Below, in pieces: positions 44,029-52,375 of a stretch of 64,000 nt of DNA (its first letter is position 1; each line of letters begins with the position of its first letter). The translations under genes were made by a program, and so were the position numbers. The notes under the pieces are model-generated. The model ran no database searches. It was not told where the DNA came from and was given only the letters and a program-made list of their open reading frames with translations. Source of the DNA: J054 sp965223095 (GTDB taxonomy: Bacteria > Pseudomonadota > Gammaproteobacteria > Steroidobacterales > GCA-2729495); NCBI GenBank assembly GCA_965223095.1, contig OZ244979.1:2170001-2234000 (forward strand), given 5' to 3'.

Positions 44029-46260
44029 GTGGTTAAGAAAAAAAGGGCTTCGGCCAAAGGCAAGCTTGCTGGAAAACGGGGCAAATACCGGCATCCCGTG
44101 CCCGGCCGAACAGCCATTTTGGCGGAACTCGCCGCTGCGGGGCGACCCTTAGGCTTGGAGGTCTTGGCCCAGGTGCTCGGTGCTTCCCCGGCGCATCACT
44201 CAGCACTCAGAAAACGACTACAGCGCATGACTGCGGCTGGGCAGCTGCTGGTGAATCGGCGGCGTGAGTATTGTCTGTTGGACAAGCTTGATGCCGTGGC
44301 GGGAACGGTGTCGGCGCATCCGGATGGTTTCGGGTTCTTGATACCGGATCACGGTGGCGATGATATTTACTTGTCTTATCACGAGATGCGTCCCCTGCTG
44401 GATGGGGACAAAGTTGCCGTGCGGATAGCTGGTACGGATCGTCGGGGGCGTAGGTCCGGATCAGTCATCGATATTCTCGCGCGGGGTAAAACCAGCATTG
44501 TTGGACGCTATCAGCGCGAGCACGGCTTGGGTTTCGTGTTGGAGTCTGGTCGCTCGCCGCATCAATTTCTAGTACCGGATCACCAACGCCGCGGCGCAGT
44601 CAGCGGCCAACTCGTCAAGCTGGAGATTACCGAGTATCCCACTAACAGACGGGAAGGCCAGGGCAAAGTCGTGCGCATCCTCGGTGAAGCCGACGATGCC
44701 GGGATGTTCACAGAAGTGGCCATCGAGCAGCATGGCTTGCCCAATGAATTTCCTAAACAGGTGATTGCCGCTGCGAACGACTGGGGCAATACAGTCCGCG
44801 CAAAAGATAAACGCGGACGCGAAGACTTGCGCGATTTGCCACTGATTACCATTGATGGTGCGGATGCGCGTGATTTCGATGATGCCGTGTATGCCCAAGC
44901 CCTAGAGTCGGGCTGGCGACTGGTGGTTGCCATCGCGGATGTGTCTCACTACGTGCAGGCCGACGACGACATCGATCAAGAAGCGCGCACCCGTGGCACC
45001 TCAGTTTATTTTCCTGATCGAGTGATTCCGATGTTGCCGGAGTCATTGTCCAATGGTCTCTGCAGCTTAAACCCTAAAGTCGATCGTTTGTGTATGGTTT
45101 GCGATATGCGGGTCAGTGCGGCCGGCAAGGTCAGCCGGGCTAAGTTTTACCGCGGCGTTATGCGTTCGGCGGCGCGCTTGACCTACGCAGAAGTGGATCA
45201 ATACCAGCGCAAACGCCAAGGTCGGCAGGCCGTGAAGAGCTTGGGTAGGCAGATCGATGTTCTGTATTCTTTGTATCACGCCTTCGCCAAGGCTAGACGC
45301 CGGCGGGGTGCGCTCGATTTAGATCTGCCGGAAGTGAAGATCGAGTTGAGTGATGACGGCCGGGTTGCAAAAATCTTGCCGCGGCCGCGCAATGATGCGC
45401 ATCGGCTCATTGAGGAATGCATGATCGCGGCGAATGTGGAGGCCGCTAAATTCTTGCGCCGGCATCGGCTGGCGACGCTTTACCGGGTGCATGATGGTCC
45501 GGAAGAAGAAAGATTCGAAGAGTTGCGTGTGCTGTTGCAGGAACTGGATATTAAAGTGCCGGCCGAAGCACGTAGAGATCCGCGGCACTTAAATAAAGCC
45601 TTGCAAGCCATTCACCAGCGACCGGATGGCGCGCAACTCACCGTCTCGGTGCTGCGCAGTTTGAGTCAGGCGGTTTATCAACCGGCGAATATCGGTCATT
45701 TTGGCCTGGGCTTAACCGCCTATGCACACTTCACTTCGCCCATTCGCCGCTATCCCGATTTGCTCGTACACCGCGGAATAGGCCATATCATCGACGGGCG
45801 CAAACCCGGCGCTTTTCGCTATAAACCGTCTGCCATGGAGCAGGAAGGCAAGCGTTGTTCTACACAAGAACGCCGCGCGGACGATGCGACCCGAGCTGTG
45901 GAGGCGCGATTGAAAGCAGCCTGGCTGGTGGATCGCATCGGTGAAATTCTGCCCGGCACCGTGACGGGTGTGACCCATTTCGGATTGTTCGTCACCTTGG
46001 ATGATCTGTATGTGGATGGCCTGGTGCATGTCACCGCCCTGGGCAAGGATTACTTTCATTTGACCCATGGTGGATCCAGGCTGAGCGGTGAGCGTGGCGG
46101 CCGCAGTTATAAACTCGGTGATGCGGTGCAAGTGCAAGTGCTACGCGTTGATGTCGATGAGGCGAAGATCGATTTCGCCTTGGCGGATGACGGCGGTGCG
46201 CGGGCAGCAAACACATCAACACGAAAACGCAAGAGCAAACGGGGCAGGTCAGGTGGCTGA
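44029..46260 (+). CDS. rnr: Ribonuclease R
   Basis: About 743 aa from GTG 44029 (MVKKKRASAKG); GTG 43963 gives 22 more residues that look unrelated to the family. Order: N-terminal winged helix (RTAILAELAAAGRPLGLEVLAQVLG), two cold-shock domains, the RNB catalytic domain with IDGADARDFDDAV (four Asp metal ligands) and RRYPDLLVHR, an S1 domain (GTVTGVTHFGLFVTLDDLYVDGLVHV), and a basic tail (RKRKSKRGR). It degrades structured RNA 3' to 5' and helps mRNA, rRNA and tmRNA quality control. It is the first gene before rlmB, overlapping it by 8 bp. Confidence 0.95.
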   Translation: MVKKKRASAKGKLAGKRGKYRHPVPGRTAILAELAAAGRPLGLEVLAQVLGASPAHHSALRKRLQRMTAAGQLLVNRRREYCLLDKLDAVAGTVSAHPDGFGFLIPDHGGDDIYLSYHEMRPLLDGDKVAVRIAGTDRRGRRSGSVIDILARGKTSIVGRYQREHGLGFVLESGRSPHQFLVPDHQRRGAVSGQLVKLEITEYPTNRREGQGKVVRILGEADDAGMFTEVAIEQHGLPNEFPKQVIAAANDWGNTVRAKDKRGREDLRDLPLITIDGADARDFDDAVYAQALESGWRLVVAIADVSHYVQADDDIDQEARTRGTSVYFPDRVIPMLPESLSNGLCSLNPKVDRLCMVCDMRVSAAGKVSRAKFYRGVMRSAARLTYAEVDQYQRKRQGRQAVKSLGRQIDVLYSLYHAFAKARRRRGALDLDLPEVKIELSDDGRVAKILPRPRNDAHRLIEECMIAANVEAAKFLRRHRLATLYRVHDGPEEERFEELRVLLQELDIKVPAEARRDPRHLNKALQAIHQRPDGAQLTVSVLRSLSQAVYQPANIGHFGLGLTAYAHFTSPIRRYPDLLVHRGIGHIIDGRKPGAFRYKPSAMEQEGKRCSTQERRADDATRAVEARLKAAWLVDRIGEILPGTVTGVTHFGLFVTLDDLYVDGLVHVTALGKDYFHLTHGGSRLSGERGGRSYKLGDAVQVQVLRVDVDEAKIDFALADDGGARAANTSTRKRKSKRGRSGG

Positions 46261-46984
46261 ACAGGTCATCTGCGGTTGGCAGAGTGTGGCGCGTTTAGTT
46301 CGCGCGAACCCTGAACGGATTCTTGAACTGTGCTTACAGACGGATCTCGGGCGGCAACGACGAGCACGCTTACCCGCGCCCCTGCCGCCGGGCCTGTTAT
46401 TAAGAGAGCTGCCCCTGGCAGCCTTGACCAAACTGGCGGGTACCCACAAGCATCAGGGCGTGGTGGCCCGTATTGCGGGTCCGGTCATACTCAATGAGGC
46501 CCAGGCCTGTGAACGCGTGGCGGCCATCGCCGATCCGCTGCTGCTGGTGCTGGATGGCGTGCAAGACCCGCGAAATTTTGGGGCCTGTTTACGCACTGCC
46601 GATGCCGCCGGGGTTGATCTGGTGATCATAGGTCGCAGCCGCAACGTGGGTGTGACGCCGGTGGTGAGCAAAGTGGCAGCCGGTGCCGCCGAGGTTCAGC
46701 CCATGGCGAGCGTTGGGAATCTTGCGCGATTTCTCAGCTTTTTAGGCAAGTCCGGGGTGGTGGTGCTGGGCGCTGACGACCAGGCCGCCGCGGACCTCTA
46801 TGCGGTGAGTCTTACCGGACCCTTGGCCCTGGTCCTAGGCGCGGAAGGCGCCGGACTGCGTCGGCTCACCCGCGAACGCTGCGATCAGTTGGTGCGTCTG
46901 CCCATGCAGGGCGCGGTGGAGAGCCTGAACGTCGCCGTGGCAACGGGCGTCTGTCTTTATGAAGCGCTGCGGCAGCGGCGCTGA
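46253..46984 (+). CDS. rlmB: 23S rRNA (guanosine-2'-O-)-methyltransferase RlmB
   Basis: 243 aa from GTG 46253 (VAEQVICGWQSVARL); the longer frame back to 46088 lies inside rnr and is rejected. N-terminal substrate-binding domain, then the SPOUT domain: LDGVQDPRNFGACLRTADAAGVD, VVSKVAAGAAEVQP, LGAEGAGLRRLTRE and the knot MQGAVESLNVAVATGV. It methylates the ribose of G2251 (E. coli numbering) in 23S rRNA using SAM. It overlaps rnr, a coupling seen in E. coli too. Confidence 0.94.
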   Translation: MAEQVICGWQSVARLVRANPERILELCLQTDLGRQRRARLPAPLPPGLLLRELPLAALTKLAGTHKHQGVVARIAGPVILNEAQACERVAAIADPLLLVLDGVQDPRNFGACLRTADAAGVDLVIIGRSRNVGVTPVVSKVAAGAAEVQPMASVGNLARFLSFLGKSGVVVLGADDQAAADLYAVSLTGPLALVLGAEGAGLRRLTRERCDQLVRLPMQGAVESLNVAVATGVCLYEALRQRR

Positions 46985-47004
46985 TCGCCTTGCGCCGGCT
47001 GCCG

Positions 47005-47022
47005 GGCATCCGGTAGGATGCC
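47005..47022 (+). terminator. Hairpin after rlmB (GGCATCC-GGTA-GGATGCC)
   Basis: Perfect 7-bp stem with a GGTA loop, 21 bp past the rlmB stop. There is no T tract, so termination is weak or Rho-assisted; it may also be an RNA stability element. Confidence 0.4.
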
Positions 47023-47061
47023 GCCCTTGCTGAAGAACCCATCGGGTATTCAGTTCTCCTT

Positions 47062-47083
47062 GCCACACCGCTAGACGGGTGGC
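47062..47083 (+). promoter_or_regulatory. Candidate S6:S18-binding leader of rpsF
   Basis: GCCAC-A-CCG...CGG-GTGGC forms a hairpin with an ACCG segment beside the bulge, 20 bp upstream of the rpsF start (AGGAG at 47093). The S6:S18 complex is known to bind such a CCG-containing structure in rpsF leaders and to repress translation. The match is by eye only. Confidence 0.4.
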
Positions 47084-47103
47084 TTTATCCACGAGGAGCC
47101 ACA

Positions 47104-47625
47104 ATGCGGCATTATGAAATTGTGTTTCTGGTCCACCCTGACCAGAGCGAACAAGTCCCCGCCATGATTGAACGGTACACCGGCATGGTGACGGGCAGCG
47201 GTGGCCAAGTTCATCGCTTGGAAGATTGGGGCCGGCGTCAACTGGCCCACGCCATCAACAAGATTCACAAAGCGCACTATGTGCTCATGAATATAGAGTG
47301 CGAACAGCCCGCGCTGGATGAAGTTTTGGGTGCTTTTCGGTTTAGCGACGCGGTGCTGCGGCACTTGGTGATTCGCCGGGACGAAGCGATCAGCGAAGCT
47401 TCGCCCTTGGCGAAGTCGGCCGAGGATGAGCAGGCGGAGAAATCGCGCGACGCGGAGCCGCGTCCGGCCGCGGCCGCCGAGACTGCTGCCGATGTCGAAC
47501 CGGCACCATCGCCGGCGGATGACGCGCCCGCGGGTGATGTCGAGACACCGGCGGTCGAAGCCGATGGTGGCACAGACACCAGCCCAGCCGCTGACGACGA
47601 TACACCCACCGAAACTGCGGCCTAA
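47104..47625 (+). CDS. rpsF: 30S ribosomal protein S6 with long acidic tail
   Basis: 173 aa against about 100-135 usual. The S6 fold covers residues 1-95: MRHYEIVFLVHPDQSEQVPAMIERY, GRRQLAHAINKIHKAHYVLMNIE and RFSDAVLRHLVIRRDEA. It pairs with S18 on the 30S platform. The remaining 75 or so residues are low complexity, rich in Ala, Asp, Glu, Pro and Thr, with no fold predicted by eye. E. coli S6 has a short Glu tail extended by RimK; here a much longer acidic tail is encoded. It leads the S6-S18-L9 operon. Confidence 0.95.
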   Translation: MRHYEIVFLVHPDQSEQVPAMIERYTGMVTGSGGQVHRLEDWGRRQLAHAINKIHKAHYVLMNIECEQPALDEVLGAFRFSDAVLRHLVIRRDEAISEASPLAKSAEDEQAEKSRDAEPRPAAAAETAADVEPAPSPADDAPAGDVETPAVEADGGTDTSPAADDDTPTETAA

Positions 47626-47667
47626 GCGCGGCCTTGCGAAGCCTGATTATTTTGGAGTCATTCACCG

Positions 47668-47892
47668 ATGAATAAATACTTTCGACGTCGTCGCTATTGC
47701 CGGTTTACGGCCGACGGCATAAAAGAAATCGATTACAAAGACCTAGACACACTGCGCAGTTGCATCACTGAAACGGGCAAGATCGTACCGAGCAGAATTA
47801 CCGGTACGAAAATTCACTACCAGCGTCAGCTCGCGACAGCCGTTAAGCGTGCGCGTTTTCTTGCGTTGTTGCCGTATACAGATAAGCACTGA
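47668..47892 (+). CDS. rpsR: 30S ribosomal protein S18
   Basis: 74 aa, the normal length. FRRRRYCRFTADGIKEIDYKDLDTL and the RNA-binding ITGTKIHYQRQLATAVKRARFLALLPY are characteristic. It binds S6 and the 16S rRNA platform. A GGAG ribosome-binding site precedes the start, 42 bp after rpsF. Confidence 0.97.
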   Translation: MNKYFRRRRYCRFTADGIKEIDYKDLDTLRSCITETGKIVPSRITGTKIHYQRQLATAVKRARFLALLPYTDKH

Positions 47893-47921
47893 AACGCGGC
47901 AGCGGTTAATCGGTAAGGTCG

Positions 47922-48803
47922 ATGACCGGCTTCGCTAATCTGCTTGCGGAGCGGCGATTTTTTCGCTTGGCACTGATTGCCGGTTCTGCTTTGTTGGGCC
48001 TGCCGGGTTTGGGCAGCGCGATACTGAGTTTCGTGGCAATCCTAAAGGGCTGGCAAACCGGCCTAGTCGATTTGTCCATCGCCTTGCTGGTTTTCATGGG
48101 CCTCGCGTCCCTTGCCGGTCTGCCCCTGACGCTAGTGACCGCGGGTGTTGCGTTGAGCTGGGGGCTTGCGTTGTTCCTGGGCGTGCTCACCGGGCGTTAT
48201 CGGTCGCTGGTACTGCCGGTGCAAGTACTGCTGGTGATCGCCCTGTTGGCGGCATTGCTATTTACGCTGTGGGTCGATGATCCCGTGGCGTTTTGGCAAG
48301 CCTATTTTCAGACCGTCACGACACAAATGAATGAACTCGGCTTACCCGCCAGCGACCCAACAGTGCTTGCCGGTCTGGCACCGCAAATGACGGGAATTGC
48401 GGGCGCTGGGGCGGTGATGAGTGCGATCTTGACCTTGGTGGTCGGGGCTTGGTGGGCGGCCCGGGTGGGCGCGACCGCGCTGGCTGAGATGTTTTTGCCG
48501 CTGAAGCTGGGGTATGTGGTCGGCCTGTTGGCCGCTGTCATTGGTATTGCCGCTGTATTTCCCATCGGTGATTTGCCCGCGAATTTGCTGATGATTCTGG
48601 CAGCCGGTTTTGCCGCCCAAGGCTTGGCGGTCATTCATTGGCAGGCGCGGGCCAGGGCTTGGCCATGGACGATATTCTTGCCGGTTTATCTGCCGCTGAT
48701 TCTCGGACCTTCGGTGTTGGCCGTCGGCGTTTTTTGCCTCGCGGCGGTGGGGTTTGTTGACAATTGGTATTCCTTGCGTCGATTCGGCAAGGATGTGATT
48801 TAA
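47922..48803 (+). CDS. DUF2232 integral membrane protein
   Basis: 293 aa with about eight hydrophobic helices and almost no soluble domain. It lies between rpsR and rplI, where many gammaproteobacteria carry a YybS/DUF2232-type protein, and it shows the family's ILAAGFAAQGLAVIHW and GFVDNWYSLRR C-terminal region. Its function is not known; the location suggests co-expression with ribosomal proteins. The short gaps (29 bp and 41 bp) support one operon. Confidence 0.85.
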   Translation: MTGFANLLAERRFFRLALIAGSALLGLPGLGSAILSFVAILKGWQTGLVDLSIALLVFMGLASLAGLPLTLVTAGVALSWGLALFLGVLTGRYRSLVLPVQVLLVIALLAALLFTLWVDDPVAFWQAYFQTVTTQMNELGLPASDPTVLAGLAPQMTGIAGAGAVMSAILTLVVGAWWAARVGATALAEMFLPLKLGYVVGLLAAVIGIAAVFPIGDLPANLLMILAAGFAAQGLAVIHWQARARAWPWTIFLPVYLPLILGPSVLAVGVFCLAAVGFVDNWYSLRRFGKDVI

Positions 48804-48844
48804 TAGCGGGCCGGGTCGCAACCGGTCGACGGAGACAATAGGCG

Positions 48845-49369
48845 ATGGAAGTTATTTTACTAGAGAAGGTTGAAAACCTCGGTGATATTGGTGATTGCGT
48901 CAATGTTCGCGCGGGTTTCGGCCGCAATTTTTTGTTGCCCAAAGGCAAGGCGACCTTAGCGACATCAGCCAATCTTGCTGAAATTGAGGCGCGCCGGGCG
49001 GAGATCGAAAAACGGCAAGCCGAAGAACTGACGGTGGCACAAAATCGAGCGAAACAGTTAGAAGCCCTGACGGTCAACATTCCCGCCCGCGCGGGTGTCG
49101 ATGACAAGCTGTTTGGGTCCGTTGGCACGGTCGACATCGCCGAGGCCTGCACCCAGGCTGGTGTCGAGGTGCTGCGTAGCGAAGTACGCCTGCCCAACGG
49201 TCCGCTGCGCTTGTTGGGGGCACACGAAGTCGAATTTCATTTACATCCCGAAGTGAATGCCAAGCTGTCTATCAATGTGGTCGACAGCGGTGAAGTAACG
49301 CCCGAGGGGCTCGATGTCGATGCTGCGGCGTCGGCCGGCACGGATGCTGCGGAAGCCGCTGAGGATTGA
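48845..49369 (+). CDS. rplI: 50S ribosomal protein L9 with acidic tail
   Basis: 174 aa against about 149 usual. N-terminal domain MEVILLEKVENLGDIGDCVNVRAGFGRNFLLPKGKA, long connecting helix (IEARRAEIEKRQAEE), and C-terminal domain ending in VEFHLHPEVNAKLSINVV. After residue 150 an extra Asp/Ala/Glu-rich tail (DAAASAGTDAAEAAED) follows, like that on S6. L9 binds 23S rRNA domain V and affects frame maintenance. Confidence 0.96.
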   Translation: MEVILLEKVENLGDIGDCVNVRAGFGRNFLLPKGKATLATSANLAEIEARRAEIEKRQAEELTVAQNRAKQLEALTVNIPARAGVDDKLFGSVGTVDIAEACTQAGVEVLRSEVRLPNGPLRLLGAHEVEFHLHPEVNAKLSINVVDSGEVTPEGLDVDAAASAGTDAAEAAED

Positions 49370-49380
49370 TGGTCTAGGTC

Positions 49381-50766
49381 GTGGTTAGCGCGTTTCCGAG
49401 TCCTGAACTTAGCGACACGGATCGCGTCAATCGTCCGCCGAGTTCAACGGATGCCGAGCGCGCCCTGTTGGGCGGCATCATGCTCGACAACCGCAGTTGG
49501 GAGCGCGTGGCTGATCGCGTGGCCGAAGCAGATTTTTACCGTCCAGATCACCGGCTGATATTTTCCGCTATTCGCGAACTCTCCGAGCGCAGCGAGCCCT
49601 GCGATCCGGTTACTTTATCTGAATATTTGACCAGCATCGGCAAGCTGGCCGATGCTGGCGAACTCGGTTACCTCGCCAGCCTGGTCCGGGACACGCCCAG
49701 CGCGGCCAATGTGGTTGACTATGCCGCAATTATTCGCGAGCGAGCACTGCTGCGCGATCTTATTAGCACCGGCAATGATATTGCGCGCAGTGCTTACCAT
49801 CCCGATGGGCGCTCGGTGTCAGACTTAGTTGATGCGGCGGAACGGCAAGTCTTTGAAATCGCCGAGCGCGGTAAACGTCGCGGTTCTGGTTTCGTCAAAT
49901 TGCGCGAAGTGCTCGATGACACCGTGGACCGCTTGGATACTTTGCACCAGGCGGGTGGTTCCATAACCGGTTTACCCACCGGGTTCAAACTATTGGACGA
50001 GTACACCGCGGGTCTGCAGCCGGGGGATTTGATCATTATCGCGGGCCGGCCTTCCATGGGTAAGACGACATTGGCCATCAACATTGCCGAGAACGCGGCC
50101 TTGGGCGTTGCGCAGTTGCCGGTTGCCATATTTAGCATGGAGATGTCTGTTGAGCAGTTGGCCTTTCGTATGATTTCGTCGCTGGGGCGCGTCGATCAGT
50201 CGCATTTGCGCAATGGGCGTTTTGCCGATGAAGAATGGCCGCGGATTAATGGCGCGATTCAACAGATGTCGCAAGCGCCGGTATTCATCGATGACACGCC
50301 GGCACTTTCGCCCACCGAGGTGCGCGCCCGAGCCAGGCGTCTGCAGCGTGAGCATGGCTTGTCGCTCATTGTTATTGATTATCTTCAGCTGATGTCGGTA
50401 TCGAGCACGACGGAAAATCGTGCCACGGAAATTTCTGAGATATCCCGATCGCTAAAAGCTCTCGCCCGGGAACTCAGGCTGCCGGTGATTGCCTTGTCAC
50501 AGCTCAATCGAAGTGTCGAGCAACGCACTGACAAGAAACCCGTCATGTCTGATCTGCGCGAGTCAGGGGCGATAGAACAGGACGCGGACCTTATTGCCTT
50601 CATCTATCGTGAAGAGATGTACGACAAAGAAACACCGCGTAAAGGCGTGGCCGATATCACTATTGCCAAACAGCGCAATGGGCCAACGGGTGAATTTCCG
50701 CTGACCTTTATCGATCGCTACACCAAGTTCGAAAACTATGTTTCCGAGCAAGAACCTTTCAGTTAA
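49381..50766 (+). CDS. dnaB: Replicative DNA helicase DnaB
   Basis: 461 aa. The N-terminal helical domain (STDAERALLGGIMLDNRSW) and the RecA-like helicase domain with Walker A GRPSMGKTT, IFSMEMS, Walker B LIVIDYLQLM, ALSQLNRSVEQR and DLRESGAIEQDADLI are all present. The start is GTG 49381, 11 bp after the rplI stop. It unwinds DNA at the replication fork as a hexamer. Gene order S6-S18-DUF2232-L9-dnaB is typical of gammaproteobacteria. Confidence 0.97.
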   Translation: MVSAFPSPELSDTDRVNRPPSSTDAERALLGGIMLDNRSWERVADRVAEADFYRPDHRLIFSAIRELSERSEPCDPVTLSEYLTSIGKLADAGELGYLASLVRDTPSAANVVDYAAIIRERALLRDLISTGNDIARSAYHPDGRSVSDLVDAAERQVFEIAERGKRRGSGFVKLREVLDDTVDRLDTLHQAGGSITGLPTGFKLLDEYTAGLQPGDLIIIAGRPSMGKTTLAINIAENAALGVAQLPVAIFSMEMSVEQLAFRMISSLGRVDQSHLRNGRFADEEWPRINGAIQQMSQAPVFIDDTPALSPTEVRARARRLQREHGLSLIVIDYLQLMSVSSTTENRATEISEISRSLKALARELRLPVIALSQLNRSVEQRTDKKPVMSDLRESGAIEQDADLIAFIYREEMYDKETPRKGVADITIAKQRNGPTGEFPLTFIDRYTKFENYVSEQEPFS

Positions 50767-50786
50767 ATGGTATCTGCCAGGCTAGT

Positions 50787-51518
50787 TTAATCGGCGAAGA
50801 AGCCCATCTTGATGCCGATGATTTCTATCACATCGTTATCTTTTAACTCACGAGCCTGTTGGCCCATGGGTTCGCCATTGATTTTCGAAGGCTCGCGGCC
50901 CTCGGCATTTTCGACCTGAACCACGTGATAGCCATCCGATCTGCGCGTAATGGCAACAACCTGAACGTTTGGTCGGCCCAGTGTCGTGACGGCTTTACTC
51001 AGATTGACCTCGCGACCGGCAAAGTTACCATTTAAGACTTGTATTTTGGCAACGGGCAACGGTTTTGAGCCCGCGATGGTGTCGATCATTTCTTGGTCGG
51101 GCGATCCAGACGGAGCCGCCGGTTTAGCCGAGCCATTACCTGAGCTTGCAACATGTGCGTCGGCCATGTCCGCGCTATCAATCACCATGGTTCGGGCAAA
51201 TTCGTCATCGCCGCTGTCGGAATCGACTGCAGTCCCATCCACGTAGCGCAATTGATGACGGCCCACGGTGATCAGATCACCGTGTTGCAAGGCGTGTTTC
51301 TTAATGAGTTTACCGTTGACGTAGGTGCCGTTGGTGCTGTTTAGGTCTTCTAGAAAAGAATCATTGAGAATATTGATAATCAGCGAGTGATGGCCGCTCA
51401 CCGTTGGATTGTCAATGCGTACATCGTTATCCGGGAGACGGCCAATGGTATACCGCTCCTTGCTCATGTTGTATTCGGCGAGTTGTTGACCGTCTAGATT
51501 CAGAATCAGTCTTGCCAT
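50787..51518 (-). CDS. FHA-domain signalling protein
   Basis: 243 aa with two FHA folds. The first is canonical (YTIGRLPDNDVRIDNPTVSGHHSLI and LNSTNGTYVNG, phosphothreonine-binding Arg, Ser and Asn visible). The second (about residues 155-240: VTLGRPNVQVVAITRRSDGYHVV, PSKINGEPM) has lost the usual GRxxxN...SxxH residues. It is the last gene of a kinase-phosphatase-FHA operon, 12 bp after the phosphatase, and is a likely substrate or reader of the kinase. Confidence 0.9.
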   Translation of the reverse strand: MARLILNLDGQQLAEYNMSKERYTIGRLPDNDVRIDNPTVSGHHSLIINILNDSFLEDLNSTNGTYVNGKLIKKHALQHGDLITVGRHQLRYVDGTAVDSDSGDDEFARTMVIDSADMADAHVASSGNGSAKPAAPSGSPDQEMIDTIAGSKPLPVAKIQVLNGNFAGREVNLSKAVTTLGRPNVQVVAITRRSDGYHVVQVENAEGREPSKINGEPMGQQARELKDNDVIEIIGIKMGFFAD

Positions 51519-51530
51519 CGTCAGAATTAC

Positions 51531-52355
51531 CTAGCTAAATATCTTTGCAAATTTTGCCAGCAAACCCTTATTGGCGGGGAAGCTCTCGAGCACCTGAGAA
51601 AGAATGATCGAGATGTTGTCTTTACCGCCATGATCATTACTCAGCTTGACCAGCTGTTGACCTGCATTTTCAAGGTTAGCACTAAACGTGCTGATAGTTA
51701 AGTTAATATCTTCATCGTCAACCATGTCCGACAGGCCGTCGGAACACAACAGATAGAGGTCCCCCGACTCAACCTCCGCCTCGCTCACGTCCACCTGAAC
51801 CCCTTGCTCAACGCCTAGGGCCCGGGTGACGTAGTTACGGTTGGTGGAGCGCGCTGCCTCCTCGGGCGAATAAAAGCCGCGATCCACCAATTCTTGAAGC
51901 AGGGAGTGATCCATGGTCATTTGCTCAAGATGCCCGCGGCGGACGCGATACAGCCGCGAATCACCCACGTGGGCAATGGATACCCGGTTGTCAAAAAATA
52001 GGCAGGCCACCAGGGTAGTGCCCATGCCCTGACACTGGGGTTGACTCTTGGCCGTTTGATTGATGACCTTGTTGGCCCGGGTGATGGCATCACGCAAGAC
52101 GATACTTTGCCGCATCAGGCCGGTTTCTGGCTCCACCGCGCCCCGGTCTTCACGCCGGCAGGCTTCGCTAACCAGCTCCAAAACGGTTCTTACCGCAATG
52201 CCACTGGCAACTTCACCCGCGTTATAGCCACCCATGCCGTCGGCAAGAACCAACAAGCCCGAGCTGAGATTAGCACCGATGGCATCTTCGTTGTGCTCGC
52301 GGACCCGACCGACGTCGGTCATCTGAACGCAGGCGAACTTGTTCTCTAGATTCAT
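51531..52355 (-). CDS. PP2C-family Ser/Thr phosphatase (Stp/PrpC-like)
   Basis: 274 aa. The PP2C motifs are complete: VREHNEDAIGAN, VLADGMGGYNAGEVAS, GTTLVACLF, IAHVGDSRLYRVRRG, MTMDHSLLQEL, LLCSDGLSDMV and KDNISIILSQV. The metal-binding Asp residues are present, so it should dephosphorylate Ser/Thr on bacterial proteins with Mn2+. It lies between the kinase (20 bp gap) and the FHA gene, a classic reversible-phosphorylation set. Confidence 0.94.
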   Translation of the reverse strand: MNLENKFACVQMTDVGRVREHNEDAIGANLSSGLLVLADGMGGYNAGEVASGIAVRTVLELVSEACRREDRGAVEPETGLMRQSIVLRDAITRANKVINQTAKSQPQCQGMGTTLVACLFFDNRVSIAHVGDSRLYRVRRGHLEQMTMDHSLLQELVDRGFYSPEEAARSTNRNYVTRALGVEQGVQVDVSEAEVESGDLYLLCSDGLSDMVDDEDINLTISTFSANLENAGQQLVKLSNDHGGKDNISIILSQVLESFPANKGLLAKFAKIFS

Positions 52356-52375
52356 CGCGGGGCGTAATTGGCAGA

